Source: Motiliproteus sp. MSK22-1
Lineage (GTDB): Bacteria; Pseudomonadota; Gammaproteobacteria; Pseudomonadales; Balneatricaceae
Length of the DNA: 64,000 bases
NCBI RefSeq assembly: GCF_001968815.1
Contig: NZ_MIEQ01000070.1
Span: 1 to 64,000, forward strand
Direction of reading: 5' to 3'
The position numbers were made by a program, and so were the translations under genes. This document shows, in pieces, positions 33,868 to 42,261 of the stretch (the stretch's first letter is position 1; each line of letters begins with the position of its first letter). The notes under the pieces are model-generated. The model was not told the DNA's origin and searched no databases. It saw only the letters and a list, made by a program, of their open reading frames with translations.

Positions 33868-34380
33868 ATGTCGATATCTAATATTGTTGTTGCTGATGAT
33901 GGTTCAGACCATGCGATCTCAGCCTTGAACATTGCCATTGAACTTGCTTTGAAGTTTGATGCCAAGTTAACAGTTGTCCATGTATTGACTCACGATCATC
34001 CTGCAGAGGAGCTAAGACATTTGGTCGAAGTTGAGCATATGGCAGGCAATGGTCGCGCTTTAACTGGGGTAGCGGGGGCTTCATCTCGGGATTTGCCGGT
34101 TGCTGAAGTTGTCGCAGAGGAGCGGGTCATTGCTGTACTGGGCGAGCAGATCGTCAAGAGTGCCCGGACTAAAGCGACTGAGTCGGGTGTAAAAAATGTG
34201 TCATCTGTTATCCAGTCGGGTGATTATGCAAACTGTATTCTGGAGGTTGCAAAAGAAGAGGGCGCTGACATGATTGTTATGGGCCGTCGCGGCCTCAGTA
34301 ATCTTAAAGGCTTGTTATTCGGTAGTGTTTCCCAGAAGGTCTCGCAACGAGCGGAGTGTTCTGTTTTAACCGTAAAGTAG
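33868..34380 (+). CDS. Universal stress protein (UspA family)
   Basis: A 170-residue cytoplasmic protein of the Usp fold. It begins MSISNIVVADDGSDHAISAL and ends with the nucleotide-binding pattern GADMIVMGRRGLSNLKGLLFGS, which matches G-2x-G-9x-G(S/T). A central segment of about 40 residues (VEHMAGNGRALTGVAGASSRD) is an insertion compared with the shortest Usp proteins. Usp proteins respond to starvation and stress. It is followed by a bidirectional terminator. Confidence 0.92.
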   Translation: MSISNIVVADDGSDHAISALNIAIELALKFDAKLTVVHVLTHDHPAEELRHLVEVEHMAGNGRALTGVAGASSRDLPVAEVVAEERVIAVLGEQIVKSARTKATESGVKNVSSVIQSGDYANCILEVAKEEGADMIVMGRRGLSNLKGLLFGSVSQKVSQRAECSVLTVK

Positions 34381-34458
34381 CTGAATCAATGCGGTTGCAG
34401 TCACCATAAATGTATCGGGATAGAGCTAAGGTTAAACAGGTTTTATTCAGTAAATGAA

Positions 34459-34486
34459 AAAGGCAAGACTACTCAGTCTTGCCTTT
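34459..34486. terminator. Bidirectional rho-independent terminator
   Basis: Perfect 12-base arms AAAGGCAAGACT and AGTCTTGCCTTT enclose ACTC and are flanked by A-rich and T-rich sequence. It sits between the convergent universal stress and SemiSWEET genes. Confidence 0.88.
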
Positions 34487-34512
34487 ACGTTTTCAGGGGG
34501 GGGCTCCGAAAC

Positions 34513-34785
34513 CTAGGAACGATTTCTCTGGGAGCGTTTCTTCAATGTCATGACTAACACACAGCCGGCCAGTAGTAGCGTAACGATATTGGCCAGCAGC
34601 ATGGGCAGATCGCCAATGATAACGGCATAGGTGAGCCAGAGAGCTACGCCCATCGTAAATATTGAGTACATACTCAGAGATATACCATCAACATTCCCTG
34701 TTTTAAGTATTTGTATAACCTGAGGTATAAAGGCTGCTGTGGTACAGCATGCTGCAGCGAGTCCGATAAAAGTCATCATTTCCAT
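34513..34785 (-). CDS. SemiSWEET-type PQ-loop transporter
   Basis: A 90-residue membrane protein with three helices. The PQ motif is in FIPQVIQILKTGNVDGISL (first helix) and the third helix ends with VLVMTLKKRSQ. This is the length and pattern of bacterial SemiSWEET proteins, which dimerise to form a sugar uniporter. It is a single gene facing left, ending next to the terminator it shares with the universal stress gene. Its sugar is unknown. Confidence 0.88.
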   Translation of the reverse strand: MEMMTFIGLAAACCTTAAFIPQVIQILKTGNVDGISLSMYSIFTMGVALWLTYAVIIGDLPMLLANIVTLLLAGCVLVMTLKKRSQRNRS

Positions 34786-35156
34786 GAGAGCCTCATTTAT
34801 ACAAATACAATCGTCGACAAAAAATCACCTGGTAGTATGTTTCCGTCTGGTACAGTGTTTCCGGGTGATAGCATTTCTTCAGAGAATTTAACCGTGAAAG
34901 GGTTGTTGGTGAAGCTTGCTGAATTGCGGCGATTTTAGTGCCGGTGGGACGCTGGTGCAATATAAATTACAGTTAAATTGATGAAATTTATTAACTCTAA
35001 ATCAAAGGGAAATTCACCTCTAACGGTCATCTTATAATTCCCTGCTATTTAGCTCGCCAGCAGTGTCAGAAAGCTTGAAAAGGACTCGTTATTTTGCTGT
35101 GCTGTCTTCCTGGCATCTGGTCGCTCTAGAGCCCACAGAGAACACAATGGATTTAT
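34786..35156. other. Intergenic region between SemiSWEET and racemase genes
   Basis: No gene, repeat or convincing hairpin was seen here. It should contain the SemiSWEET promoter, since both flanking genes are read leftward. Confidence 0.4.
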
Positions 35157-36002
35157 TCACAGCGCCTGTTTGTTGTCTTGTTGATGCCATTCAATGCAGG
35201 CTTCGGCAAGGGCCAGAGTTGCGTCGAGAGAGTGTTCTTTAATCGGCGATTTAATACTGTCGAGTGCTATAGGTATTTCCGTACAGCCCAGAATAATCTG
35301 TTCAGCCCCTTTATCCAGCATCATATTGGCGCTGTCCAGTAGTAGCTTGGCGCCGCTGACGACCTGTCCGGATTTAACTTTGTAGATTCCCTCCATTACC
35401 TGCTGTTGGATACGTTGTCCGGGGGAAAGGCAGGTTATCCCCTGAGATTCCAACACCTCTCTGTAAAAACCGGCTTTCAGGGTGCCATCAGTCGCTAGCA
35501 AAGCTGCTGTTTTAACTTTTTGATCACTCAGCTTTTTTGATGCTATTCGGGCTATATGCAGTATTTCAACAGGACTGACTGCTGCCAATTGGGGATACCA
35601 GAAATGTGCTGTGTTACAGGGAATGACAATGCAGCCAGCACCTGCAGATATCAGTGTATTTAATCCTTGTTTCAATGAGGGTAATGGAGATTCTGCTTTC
35701 TGCATCAAAAATGCAGTTCTATCAGGGATCTGTGGCACGGAGTGTATCAACAGAGGCAAATGTTCCTGATCACACTGTGCCGGTGTCAGGGAAAGTATCT
35801 TATTAGCGAAATCCATTGTTGCTAAAGGTCCCATTCCGCCAAGAATACCTATTAGTTTTGATGTGGTTGTTATCGGCGTTGCTTCTATTGAAGCTATATC
35901 TATTGAAGCTATATCTATTGATGTTATATCTACTGGTGCTATTTGCTGAAGAAAATCTGGGCCTAAGGTCGAAGAGTGGGCCGGGTATTTCTGTATGTTC
36001 AT
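35157..36002 (-). CDS. Aspartate/glutamate racemase family protein
   Basis: About 281 residues. The conserved N-terminal motif KLIGILGGMGPLATM (about residues 43-57) and the cysteine motif GCIVIPCNTAHFWYP with the second cysteine motif IILGCTEIPIAL near the end give the two catalytic cysteines of the family. Before the core there is an extension of about 40 residues containing short duplications (SIDIASIDIASIE) from a 15-bp DNA repeat at about 35881-35940. The ATG at 36002 is preferred; the frame runs on to 36206 but that part is not protein-like. The enzyme interconverts L- and D-Asp or Glu. It is divergent from a LysR regulator. Confidence 0.87.
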   Translation of the reverse strand: MNIQKYPAHSSTLGPDFLQQIAPVDITSIDIASIDIASIEATPITTTSKLIGILGGMGPLATMDFANKILSLTPAQCDQEHLPLLIHSVPQIPDRTAFLMQKAESPLPSLKQGLNTLISAGAGCIVIPCNTAHFWYPQLAAVSPVEILHIARIASKKLSDQKVKTAALLATDGTLKAGFYREVLESQGITCLSPGQRIQQQVMEGIYKVKSGQVVSGAKLLLDSANMMLDKGAEQIILGCTEIPIALDSIKSPIKEHSLDATLALAEACIEWHQQDNKQAL

Positions 36003-36413
36003 GGTGTGATCCGTCAATCTAAACAGGTAACGCTGCTTGGCAACCTGGGTGCCAGCACGGCTAACGGGTATGGGGTGATGAGTACTGTATTTGAACGATA
36101 GACAATACCGGCAGGAGAGACCAATGCCGTTTGGGTCTATGTCATGCGCAAGCAGCATCAGTTCGAAGAAAGTGCTGAGTTTTGGAGTTTTGGCAGCCTT
36201 ATGCACTGTTAGTATATGTTAGGCTAATCAGGAATAGTCCCGAAACAGGTCTTTCAGCCACAGGCCTGAGCGTTAGAATATGGAAGATACAGGTAAGAGT
36301 TTATAACTGTGTTATCAGGACTACAGGCTGTGGAATACAGATGTTACAGAATTGTCGTTGTAAGCTATAAAAAGGGGTGAGGACGTGCTGTCAGGTTTTG
36401 GCGTTGCGGGGCC
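36003..36413. promoter_or_regulatory. Divergent spacer between racemase and LysR genes
   Basis: The region must hold the promoters for the racemase gene and for the LysR-kinase-regulator operon. I could not single out a LysR box (T-N11-A) with confidence. Confidence 0.4.
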
Positions 36414-37361
36414 ATGAATATTGAAACCAAGTGGCTGGAGGATTTTTTGTCTCTGGCAGATACTCAGAGCTTTTCTCGATCTGCCGAAGAACGGTTTGTC
36501 ACTCAGCCAGCTTTCAGTCGTCGTATACGCTCGTTGGAGGATGTGGTTGGTTGTGAGCTGATTGACCGTTCTCAGCAACCGGTACAGCTGACTCCTGCTG
36601 GAAAGTTGTTTCGAATTACCGCTCGAAATCTGATTGAGCAGTTAAAAGGCTCAATCACTCACATGCAGGCGCTTAATCAGCGTACCGAAGCGGTTATTGA
36701 TTTTGCCCTTTCCCATAGTCTTTCCTTGTCATTCTTTCCCAAGTTTGTTCAGGACTCGGGTGAAAGCTTGCGGGGTATCAGAAGCCGTCAACTTGTGGCT
36801 AATGTTGATGACAGTGTACAAGCTCTCAAGAATGGAATCTGTGACTTTCTCCTTGCTTTTCATGATGTGTCTCTTGAAGGGCAGCGTTTTCAGCACTTGT
36901 CGTTAAGAAAGGATAAGCTGATTCCTGTTTGTCAGACTAACGATAATGGTGAACCTCGATACCTGTTGGATACTGATGATAAAAAGGATATTCCCTATTT
37001 AACTTATCCTCAGGACATCTATTTGGGACGAAGGGTTGGCCAGCTGATTTCCAGAACCTTTCCTCAATCAGCTCTTTCTCCCTGTTTTGAATCTCCTTTG
37101 GCAGACAGTTTGAAGTTGATGGCTATGCAGGGTATGGGAGTGGCCTGGGTTCCCGGTTTTATAGTTGATGATGAATTGCGACAAGGCTATCTGGTGCAAT
37201 GTGGAGATCAACGATGGGAAATACCCTTGAGCATTAATCTATATCGCTGTAACAGACCCTTGTCAGCCAGCGCTGAAAAGGTGTGGACGACCTTATCAGA
37301 ACGCTATTCAATGCCCGAAATCGCTTCAGCTTCTGACCCATTGTCTGGAAAACAAAGCTGA
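36414..37361 (+). CDS. LysR-family regulator, HypT/YjiE-like
   Basis: A 315-residue LysR protein. It opens MNIETKWLEDFLSLADTQSF and has the helix-turn-helix FVTQPAFSRRIRSLEDVVG, which lines up with the E. coli HypT (YjiE) start. HypT is the hypochlorite-response regulator, but this protein lies at an amino-acid locus. Its stop codon TGA overlaps the start of the histidine-kinase gene by one base (TGATG), so the two are coupled. It is divergent from an Asp/Glu racemase, so amino-acid-dependent control is an alternative to oxidant sensing. Confidence 0.88.
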   Translation: MNIETKWLEDFLSLADTQSFSRSAEERFVTQPAFSRRIRSLEDVVGCELIDRSQQPVQLTPAGKLFRITARNLIEQLKGSITHMQALNQRTEAVIDFALSHSLSLSFFPKFVQDSGESLRGIRSRQLVANVDDSVQALKNGICDFLLAFHDVSLEGQRFQHLSLRKDKLIPVCQTNDNGEPRYLLDTDDKKDIPYLTYPQDIYLGRRVGQLISRTFPQSALSPCFESPLADSLKLMAMQGMGVAWVPGFIVDDELRQGYLVQCGDQRWEIPLSINLYRCNRPLSASAEKVWTTLSERYSMPEIASASDPLSGKQS

Positions 37362-39091
37362 TGATCCGGTTAACCGCCTGTTTTAGATGCTTATGCTGGA
37401 TATGGTTGATGCTCAACATGGTTGTTTCTAGTGTCGCTTTTGCTCAAGAAAGCCCGGATAGTTCTTTAAACCGCACGATTCGAATAGGAGGGGATCATAA
37501 TTACCCGCCCTACGAATTTATCGATGAGAACGGACAGCCCAGTGGTTACAACGTTGAATTGACTCAAGCGATAGCTGAAGTAATGGGCATGAAGGTTGAG
37601 TTTGTATTGGCTGGATGGGATCAGATGCGAATAGGTCTGGAGAATGGTGAGCTGGATGCTCTTCAGGGAATGGCCTACTCGGAAGAAAGGAGTAAGTTAT
37701 TTTCCTTTGCTCCTCCCCATGCGATTGTTCATCAGTCAGTTTTTGGCCGTAAGGGAGCAGCTTCAGTATCCGGGCTAAAGGATCTTCGTGACAAGTCGGT
37801 TATCGTTCAGCGGTTGGGAATTATGCATGACCAGATGGTGCAGAATGATGTGGGAGCTGAACTCATTCTTGTGGATACTCATGCCGATGCTCTGCGCTTG
37901 TTGGCTTCAGGCCAGCACGATTACGCCTTGGTGGCAAATCTGCCTAGCCTGTATCTTAGCCGTGAGCTGGGACTTTCTAATATTGTCCCGCTAGGAAAAC
38001 CGTTTGTAGCGCAGCGCTATGGCCACGCTGTTAAAAAGGGAAATGAGGAACTGCTCGCGCAAATAGGCGAAGGTCTGGCAATTCTCAAAAATACCGGACG
38101 TCAGCAACAGATTTACGATAAATGGTTTGGCCCCCTGGAAATCAGTGGCTTACCCTGGAAGCAACTGGGGCAGATTGCTGCTGGAATTTCCGTTTTACTG
38201 GTTCTGATTCTTGGCGGAATAATGATTTGGAATCGAGCATTGAGTCAGCAAGTTTCCCGGCGAACGGAAGAATTAAGAATGCAACAACAGCAACTGATTC
38301 AGGCAGATAAGATGACTTCCCTGGGTGTTCTGGTTTCTGGAGTCGCTCACGAAATCAACAACCCCAGCAGCCTGTTGCTGTTGAATCTGCCATTGCTTAA
38401 AGATGCCTGCAAGGATGCTGAGGAAATTCTCGATGCTCATTATCAAAAGCAGGGTGAGTTTTTTATTGGAGGGTTGAAGTATTCCCGGATGAGAGAAGAA
38501 ATTCCGGCCATGTTGGATGACATGCTGGACGGCAGTAACCGAATTAAGAGAATTGTCGATGATTTACGGGATTTTGCCCGCCAGGGGCCAGCTGATCTCA
38601 GTGAATCGGTGAATCTTAATGAGGTGGTAAAAGCTTCCATTCGTCTGGTAGACAATAGCATCCGTAAGGCTACCGAACAGTTCGACGTACAGTTTGCCGA
38701 ACAGCTACCCAGGGTCAGAGGAAATGCCCAGCGAATTGAACAGGTGGTTATTAATCTTATTGTTAATGCCTGCCAGTCGCTACAAAACAGAGATCAGGGG
38801 GTTCGGGTAAGGACGTTTTACCGATCCGCTAACAATGCAGTCATTCTGGAAGTGATGGACGAAGGTTGCGGAATAGAACCACAGCATCTGTCTCGATTAC
38901 AGGACCCGTTTTTTACCACAAAGAGAGAATCAGGCGGCACCGGCTTAGGGTTATCTGTTTCTGCTTCGATTATTCAAGAGCATGGAGGCACACTGGAATT
39001 TGACTCCCGGCTGGGAGAGGGAACGCGTGTTACCCTGAGCCTGCCTGCCGATGTCGGTGTTAACCCCCATGAAGAATCGCTAAATTTATGA
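37361..39091 (+). CDS. Sensor histidine kinase with periplasmic SBP_bac_3 domain
   Basis: A 576-residue membrane kinase. A signal/anchor segment (about residues 5-28) is followed by a periplasmic type 3 solute-binding domain (about 38-265: IRIGGDHNYPPYEFIDENG, MAYSEERSKLFSF), a transmembrane segment near 268-290, a HisKA H-box SGVAHEINNPSSL, and an HATPase domain with VVINLIVNACQSL, DEGCGIEP and GGTGLGLSVS. The ligand-binding domain is like those of amino-acid-binding proteins. It should sense a small periplasmic solute and phosphorylate the regulator encoded next, which begins one base after its stop. Confidence 0.93.
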   Translation: MIRLTACFRCLCWIWLMLNMVVSSVAFAQESPDSSLNRTIRIGGDHNYPPYEFIDENGQPSGYNVELTQAIAEVMGMKVEFVLAGWDQMRIGLENGELDALQGMAYSEERSKLFSFAPPHAIVHQSVFGRKGAASVSGLKDLRDKSVIVQRLGIMHDQMVQNDVGAELILVDTHADALRLLASGQHDYALVANLPSLYLSRELGLSNIVPLGKPFVAQRYGHAVKKGNEELLAQIGEGLAILKNTGRQQQIYDKWFGPLEISGLPWKQLGQIAAGISVLLVLILGGIMIWNRALSQQVSRRTEELRMQQQQLIQADKMTSLGVLVSGVAHEINNPSSLLLLNLPLLKDACKDAEEILDAHYQKQGEFFIGGLKYSRMREEIPAMLDDMLDGSNRIKRIVDDLRDFARQGPADLSESVNLNEVVKASIRLVDNSIRKATEQFDVQFAEQLPRVRGNAQRIEQVVINLIVNACQSLQNRDQGVRVRTFYRSANNAVILEVMDEGCGIEPQHLSRLQDPFFTTKRESGGTGLGLSVSASIIQEHGGTLEFDSRLGEGTRVTLSLPADVGVNPHEESLNL

Positions 39092-39092
39092 A

Positions 39093-40568
39093 GTGTTACT
39101 ACTCGAAAAAAGTCCTCTTCAGCTTAAGTCAGATAATGGCCTGCTTATGAAGAACAATGGTTACCCTGATTTCGGAGTACTGTTAGTCGATGATGAGACT
39201 TCATTTTTAAGAAGTCTCAGTATGCTGCTTGAGCGCAAAGCCGGCATTGATCACCTTTATCGCTGCCAGGACAGTCGGGAGGTTATGGGTCTTCTTGGCG
39301 AGGAAAATATTGGTTTGGTTCTGCTGGATCTGACGATGCCATATTTGTCCGGAGAAGATCTTCTAAAGCAGATCGTTGAAGAGTACCCGGAAATAGGAGT
39401 GATTATAATCAGTGGTCTCAATCAACTGGAGACTGCTGTTGATTGCCTGCGTCTCGGGGCCTTTGACTATTTTGTCAAGACAACCGAAGAGGGGCGTTTG
39501 GTTGAAGGTATCAGACGTGCTGTTCGAATGCAGGAAATGCGGCAGGAAAATCAAGAACTAAAACGTAGATTTCTCAATGACCGGGTCGAACAACCTGAGG
39601 TATTTGCAAACATAATCACTACCGACAAAGGTATGCGGTCCGTTTTTCAGTACCTGGAATCGATAGCATCAAGCTCTCAACCTGTACTGATTAGTGGTGA
39701 AAGTGGTGTCGGTAAGGAGTTGATCGCAAAAGCGGTACATGAACTCAGCATGACCCGTAGCTCGGGGGATGGAGGGCCTCTGGTCAGTGTAAATGTGGCC
39801 GGGCTCGATGATGAGCATTTTTCTGATACGCTGTTTGGTCATCATCAGGGGGCTTTCACGGGTGCAAGCCGATCCCGAGCCGGGATGGTGGAGCAGGCCA
39901 CAGGCGGTACCCTGTTTCTTGATGAAATAGGGGACCTGAGCCAAGCATCTCAGGTAAAGCTATTGAGATTGCTGCAAGAGGGTGAGTATTACCCGTTAGG
40001 CAGTGACCGCCCGAAAAGAATGTATGCTCGAATAGTCGTCGCTACCCACCAGAACCTTGCTGAGAAACAAAAAAGAGGTGAGTTTAGGAAAGACCTTTTT
40101 TATCGACTCAATATTCATCAGGCCGAAATCCCACCGCTACGTCAACGCAAGGGAGATATTCCGCTACTGCTTGATTTTTTCCTGCAAGAGGCTGCCGATG
40201 AGCTGAATAAAAGTAAACCTACGGTTCCGAAAGAGCTGCCCGTTTTGCTTATGAATTATCCGTTTCCCGGTAATGTTCGTGAGCTGCGGGCACTGGCTTA
40301 TGACGCTATGAGTCGGCATCGGTCACGGATGTTATCAATGGATGTGTTCCGACGAGCATTGCAGACTGTTGATACAGAAGTGGAAGCAGGCTTCTCTCAG
40401 CCAGGTGTGTTTAATCCGGATTTACCATTGCCGAGTTTACAAGAGGCGTCAGAACTATTGGTTGATGAGGCAATGAGTCGGGCTCAGGGAAACCAGTCCT
40501 TAGCGGCCCGCCTGTTGGGAATTTCCCAACCAGCTTTAAGCAAACGGTTGAAAAAAAAGAAAATCTGA
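39093..40568 (+). CDS. Sigma-54-dependent response regulator
   Basis: A 491-residue NtrC-type activator. The receiver domain (about residues 27-140) begins VLLVDDE and has the phosphorylation site in LLDLTMPY. The AAA+ domain (about 175-405) has Walker A GESGVGKE, an intact GAFTGA loop and LFLDEIGDLS. The C-terminal Fis-type helix-turn-helix is in SLAARLLGISQPALSKRL. The frame starts at GTG 39093, one base after the kinase stop; ATG at 39147 is an alternative. It activates sigma-54 promoters when phosphorylated by the adjoining kinase. No clear -24/-12 target was spotted nearby. Confidence 0.92.
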   Translation: MLLLEKSPLQLKSDNGLLMKNNGYPDFGVLLVDDETSFLRSLSMLLERKAGIDHLYRCQDSREVMGLLGEENIGLVLLDLTMPYLSGEDLLKQIVEEYPEIGVIIISGLNQLETAVDCLRLGAFDYFVKTTEEGRLVEGIRRAVRMQEMRQENQELKRRFLNDRVEQPEVFANIITTDKGMRSVFQYLESIASSSQPVLISGESGVGKELIAKAVHELSMTRSSGDGGPLVSVNVAGLDDEHFSDTLFGHHQGAFTGASRSRAGMVEQATGGTLFLDEIGDLSQASQVKLLRLLQEGEYYPLGSDRPKRMYARIVVATHQNLAEKQKRGEFRKDLFYRLNIHQAEIPPLRQRKGDIPLLLDFFLQEAADELNKSKPTVPKELPVLLMNYPFPGNVRELRALAYDAMSRHRSRMLSMDVFRRALQTVDTEVEAGFSQPGVFNPDLPLPSLQEASELLVDEAMSRAQGNQSLAARLLGISQPALSKRLKKKKI

Positions 40569-40649
40569 ATATTGAAGCTATGCTGAGTAATAGGATATTA
40601 CGAGCCGACTGTGGACTTTTAATCGTTCGGTTTTATAGGATATATACGA

Positions 40650-41243
40650 ATGATTATTGAACCTGATTTTGCAACAAGAATTAGCCATTTGGATATCGAT
40701 GGAATAGATTGTAGTACCGATAGTATTTATCTGTTGGATGAGTTTTTGAATATTGCCGGTTATAACCAGTATTATCTGCAGTTTGCAACTGAAAATGGGG
40801 CAAAGCATATAGAAGAACGCTATGGGTTGGGAAAGAGTGTCCTCTCGGCCATATCTGGTGATTTAAAAATCTACTATCGAAATTCTTATACTAACGCATT
40901 AAGAAATAATTCAGTTTTCGTTCAGGACTATCAATGCTCGTCTTGCGATAAATTTCGGTTATTTCATCAAACTGCTTACCCGATACATGGAAGAGTTGGG
41001 CTGGTGCTGACGAATCATTGTGTGATCGAAAGGGACGTTAAAGACAGCTCTGTGCGGCTGGGACAGGAGCATTACAATTTACATGGTTTTGTTGTTCAGT
41101 GCAGTAACTGCAGGAAGATTCAAAACCATTCAAAGCTGAATAAATGGGACTGGATTCCCGAAGCTTTAGAGCAACAACTCCCTAATACCTCACATTCATT
41201 ATGCCTGCATTGCCTGGATCATTATTATCCTGATCTGGACTGA
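40650..41243 (+). CDS. PAS-like protein with two CxxC pairs
   Basis: A 197-residue cytoplasmic protein. The N-terminal two-thirds (about 18-135: YLLDEFLNIAGYNQYYLQFA, VFVQDYQCSSCDKFRLFH) looks like a PAS fold used for signal sensing. The C-terminal third has two CxxC motifs, QCSNCRKIQ and SLCLHCLDHYYP, which could bind a metal as in a zinc ribbon. Between them the sequence KWDWIPEALEQQLPN is typical of a small conserved family of such proteins. It lies 81 bp after the sigma-54 regulator and may belong to that signalling system. Its last 13 codons are repeated at 41850. Confidence 0.6.
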   Translation: MIIEPDFATRISHLDIDGIDCSTDSIYLLDEFLNIAGYNQYYLQFATENGAKHIEERYGLGKSVLSAISGDLKIYYRNSYTNALRNNSVFVQDYQCSSCDKFRLFHQTAYPIHGRVGLVLTNHCVIERDVKDSSVRLGQEHYNLHGFVVQCSNCRKIQNHSKLNKWDWIPEALEQQLPNTSHSLCLHCLDHYYPDLD

Positions 41244-41248
41244 TTTAA
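41209..41248. repeat. 40-bp direct repeat, copy 1 (3' end of PAS-like gene)
   Basis: These 40 bases include the last 12 codons of the PAS-like gene and its stop. They match 41850-41889 at 39 of 40 positions (A/C difference near position 25). The two copies bracket 601 bp with one small gene. Confidence 0.85.
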
Positions 41249-41326
41249 AGCAGCTGTCGCTGCCACAATAGAAAAATTTGCGTCACATTGTTCATAACTA
41301 GACATAAAACGTCCTTATTGATTTTC

Positions 41327-41740
41327 CTAAAAAGCTTCTTCAATAGTCATGTTATTAATTGGAGAGATATCCGCTTCGATCTTACTGATCTCAGATCTAT
41401 TCAAAACCTTTAAGTTTGCTTCTAAACCTGGAATCACCAGCATTATGGAACGCCAACTAAATGGTAGGTAATCCAGACTAGCGATAACGATTTTATCTTC
41501 TTTTTTCAACTGGTTAAACCACTGACGAAGATCTTCTGATCCAGTCGTTATTTCAGGAATAAGCCATATTTCACTATCGTATACGAGTAAATAGCAAGTA
41601 GAATCATTTCCTTGAATGTCGCTTCCAACCAGCAAACAGTAAAATTTTTGAAGTTCACTGATTGAGTGACTACTCTTTAATTTGTTTTTAATAAACAGAG
41701 AAATTTCATTCTCTTTAATGCTAATTCTTCCTTTCGACAT
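41327..41740 (-). CDS. Hypothetical protein between direct repeats
   Basis: A 137-residue soluble protein beginning MSKGRISIKENEISLFIKNK and ending NNMTIEEAF. It has alternating charged and hydrophobic stretches, for example YCLLVGSDIQGN and WRSIMLVIPGLEANLK, with no signal peptide and no recognisable motif. It is convergent with the PAS-like gene and AT-rich relative to its surroundings. It sits between two copies of a 40-bp repeat and may have arrived as an insertion. No function can be assigned. Confidence 0.6.
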   Translation of the reverse strand: MSKGRISIKENEISLFIKNKLKSSHSISELQKFYCLLVGSDIQGNDSTCYLLVYDSEIWLIPEITTGSEDLRQWFNQLKKEDKIVIASLDYLPFSWRSIMLVIPGLEANLKVLNRSEISKIEADISPINNMTIEEAF

Positions 41741-42261
41741 TCAATATCCCTTCCATTTTTGTCTGGGCTTATGTTGTTTATTTACTTACTTAATCCAGCT
41801 CGATCAGCTGCAACATACTGATTTATTTTTTTTGAAGTATCTCATATTTATTGCCTGGATCATTATTATCCTGCTCTGGACTGATTTAACTATACCTGAT
41901 CGATCGAAAGGAATTCGATACCTGGCCAAAACCTCTATAACTATTTGACTAGCTATAACCAACCTATCGTTGCTATAAGTTGATGATATATAACAACTAT
42001 ATCATTTTTTGTCTTAGTGGTTATTCCTCTGGTTATAACACTTCCAATCGTTAAGTTTTCCAGAAAAATATCAAAAAAATCTTTAATAACAATCAAGTAG
42101 CCTTTTTTTTACAAGCTGGCACCACTATTGCTCTGTTCTGATTACTTATCCTGTGGAAGTCATTGAGGGTAAAGCTAAAGAACCTGCGAACAGATCCCCT
42201 AACAGCTAACTGTTAGATAAATAACCAATACATAAATTAAAAGAGCATAGAGGTTTTATAG
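41741..42261. other. AT-rich spacer before aspA
   Basis: This 520-bp region carries the second copy of the 40-bp repeat (41850-41889) and presumably the aspA promoter. The part from 41940 to 42130 is strongly AT-rich with several runs of A or T. No gene is visible. Confidence 0.5.
41850..41889. repeat. 40-bp direct repeat, copy 2
   Basis: This copy matches 41209-41248 (39/40) but is not part of any clear gene. Upstream and downstream flanks differ between the two copies. Confidence 0.85.

Noticed and set aside
35816-36022. Leucine-rich 68-residue frame opposite the racemase repeats
   Set aside because: The LLLKLYLL pattern comes from reading the 15-bp repeats on the other strand; no ribosome site.
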